A stretch of 5,354 nt of DNA. Origin: Nitrospira sp. (GTDB lineage Bacteria; Nitrospirota; Nitrospiria; Nitrospirales; Nitrospiraceae). The stretch is from contig JAKDNQ010000165.1 in assembly GCA_030456405.1 (NCBI GenBank), positions 1 to 5,354 of the forward strand. The letters are read 5' to 3'. The position numbers and the translations under genes were made by a program. Shown one piece after another: positions 4,212-5,354 of the stretch. The notes beneath the pieces were generated by a model, which did not search any database, had not been told where the DNA came from, and saw only the letters and a list, made by a program, of their open reading frames with translations. The stretch's first letter is position 1, and every line of letters starts with the position of its first letter.

Positions 4212-5354
4212 CTACGCGTGTTCCCAAACCCCTGTTAACGCCCTGCCTCGAATGAGTTCGCTTACAACCGGGTTCAGATAATATTTAGCGATCCACTCAA
4301 CAACAGGGACGCAGACTGCGTCGCCGAATCCAAAGAGAGCTTGGTTGAGCGGAGCCGATATCGCGTACTCGCCCACACCCATGAGGCGCGCACACTCTCG
4401 AGAAGTGAGCAGTCTGGCAAAATACTTTCCTTTTCCTGCCTTAAGAAGAATCTGTCTTCCACTCCCCCCTCGGGGCGTCCGCAGACAGCCAGCCAGGCCA
4501 TCAGTCCGAAGCTCGGCCATAGATTTGTCCTTTCGAACACGACGGAAAACAGCCCCATACGACCACTGGGATCCATTAATCATTCGCCTTGCAATTTCTT
4601 GGTGTCGCGGGCTCATTTGATTAAACAGATATCGCGCCCTTTCCTCACTCCACCACTGAGGCGACGAATCCGGAATATCCTCAAGTAGGTCCTGTAGTTG
4701 ACTGTTGATACTGGGTTGGGGTGGGAGATTCCGAACCTTCCAACCTATATCTGGATGAGTGAAAATGAAGTCGGCCAGCGCTCTTGGGCGTACGTCACTC
4801 TCATAAAACGAGAGCGGCTCATGAATCTCTGAAATATCAGCCCGATCTTTTAGGTGCCCCACAATAAAAAGGCGTTGCCTACTTTGAGGAACAAAGCGTG
4901 CCGCATCAAGAATGAAAGCGTCTACCAGGTAGCCCAGCTGATTCAACGCCTTCAGCGCGTCTGCGAAATCTCTTCCCGCATGAGAGCTAAGAAACCCCGT
5001 AACATTCTCCAAAAGCACGAGAGGCGGTCTCCGCTTATCCAACTCATTAAGAACGCGGATGAATCCCCAAAAAGCTGATGACTGCTTCCCTTGCAATCCA
5101 GCACGAGCCCCCGCCAACGAGAGATCGTTGCAAGGAAATGACGCCGTCGCTAAAGTGACTGTTGGGATTCTTTCGACTGGGATTTTGTGTATGTCGCCAA
5201 TCAAAAAATGATCCGATTCGTCCCTGAAATGATGCTTGTACATCTCATGTTTTTTATCGTCGATATCATTTGCGAAGCTGACAGCCCAACCTTGCTTTTC
5301 CAGCCCTACCCTCATCAGGCCTATTCCTGCAAAAAACTCGGCGACGGTCTTGCT
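4212..5354 (-). CDS. DNA (cytosine-5-)-methyltransferase (5' end outside window)
   Basis: Transfers a methyl group from S-adenosylmethionine to C5 of cytosine within a DNA target. 380 residues are visible, read in frame from the window edge. The internal ATG at 5315 is not the start, because motif I (EFFAGIGLMRVGLE, residues 6-19) lies before it. Then follow D31 in FANDID; motif IV ASFPCNDLSLAG with the catalytic cysteine C75; motif VI ENV (116-118); motif VIII QSRQR (157-161); the target-recognition region, about 175-285; motif IX around LRTPRGGSGRQ (291-301); and motif X GFGDAVCVPVV (342-352). All key residues are present and the length is normal, so the enzyme should be active; only about one or a few N-terminal residues are missing. 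It is followed after 2 nt by the DUF4928 gene, forming a type II-like R-M unit. The recognition sequence cannot be read from the protein. An orphan role is less likely given the neighbour. The promoter lies outside the window. Confidence 0.98.
   Translation of the reverse strand, partial: SKTVAEFFAGIGLMRVGLEKQGWAVSFANDIDDKKHEMYKHHFRDESDHFLIGDIHKIPVERIPTVTLATASFPCNDLSLAGARAGLQGKQSSAFWGFIRVLNELDKRRPPLVLLENVTGFLSSHAGRDFADALKALNQLGYLVDAFILDAARFVPQSRQRLFIVGHLKDRADISEIHEPLSFYESDVRPRALADFIFTHPDIGWKVRNLPPQPSINSQLQDLLEDIPDSSPQWWSEERARYLFNQMSPRHQEIARRMINGSQWSYGAVFRRVRKDKSMAELRTDGLAGCLRTPRGGSGRQILLKAGKGKYFARLLTSRECARLMGVGEYAISAPLNQALFGFGDAVCVPVVEWIAKYYLNPVVSELIRGRALTGVWEHA

Noticed and set aside
1..5354. 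CRISPR array, insertion sequence or integron attC site
   Set aside because: There are no regularly spaced repeats, no transposase and no paired attC core sites; the repeats seen are short and isolated.

Overview
The window looks like an accessory stretch of a bacterial chromosome of middling to high G+C. Nothing in it names the organism. The style of the S24 repressor, the small lipoprotein and the SRPBCC protein would fit Nitrospira or a relative, but this is a weak inference from general familiarity. Five genes lie on the minus strand and one small gene on the plus strand; two run off the window edges.

From left to right. (1) Bases 1-544, minus: a Cro/CI-type helix-turn-helix fused to a LexA-like self-cleaving S24 peptidase domain, with a textbook promoter set so close to the ATG that the mRNA may be leaderless. 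(2) Bases 545-946: no convincing gene, ending in two matching hairpins just past the next gene's stop. (3) Bases 947-1780, minus: a second, unrelated XRE-type regulator with an unusual acidic, probably duplicated beta-rich C-terminal part. Its promoter overlaps a near-perfect 30-bp palindrome. (4) Bases 1833-2514: about 680 bases without a credible gene but with several hairpins, possibly transcribed from a divergent promoter that shares the palindrome. (5) Bases 2515-2676, plus: a short predicted lipoprotein. (6) Bases 2732-3190, minus: an SRPBCC/START-like (polyketide cyclase/dehydrase type) protein. (7) Bases 3244-5354, minus: a restriction-modification-like pair, a C5 cytosine methyltransferase (first residues missing at the window edge) followed after 2 nt by a DUF4928 protein, the likely but unproven partner endonuclease.

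The methyltransferase and DUF4928 genes form one translationally coupled unit: one protein would mark DNA and the other probably cuts unmarked DNA. The two repressors look like separate autoregulated switches, the S24 one answering DNA damage through RecA-stimulated self-cleavage. The R-M pair and the XRE gene use many A/T-ending codons and codons such as AGA, ATA and TTA, whereas the S24 gene is strongly G/C-ending. This suggests a mosaic assembled by transfer. The least described parts are the DUF4928 protein, the C-terminal domains of the XRE regulator, and the structured gene-free stretch beside its operator.
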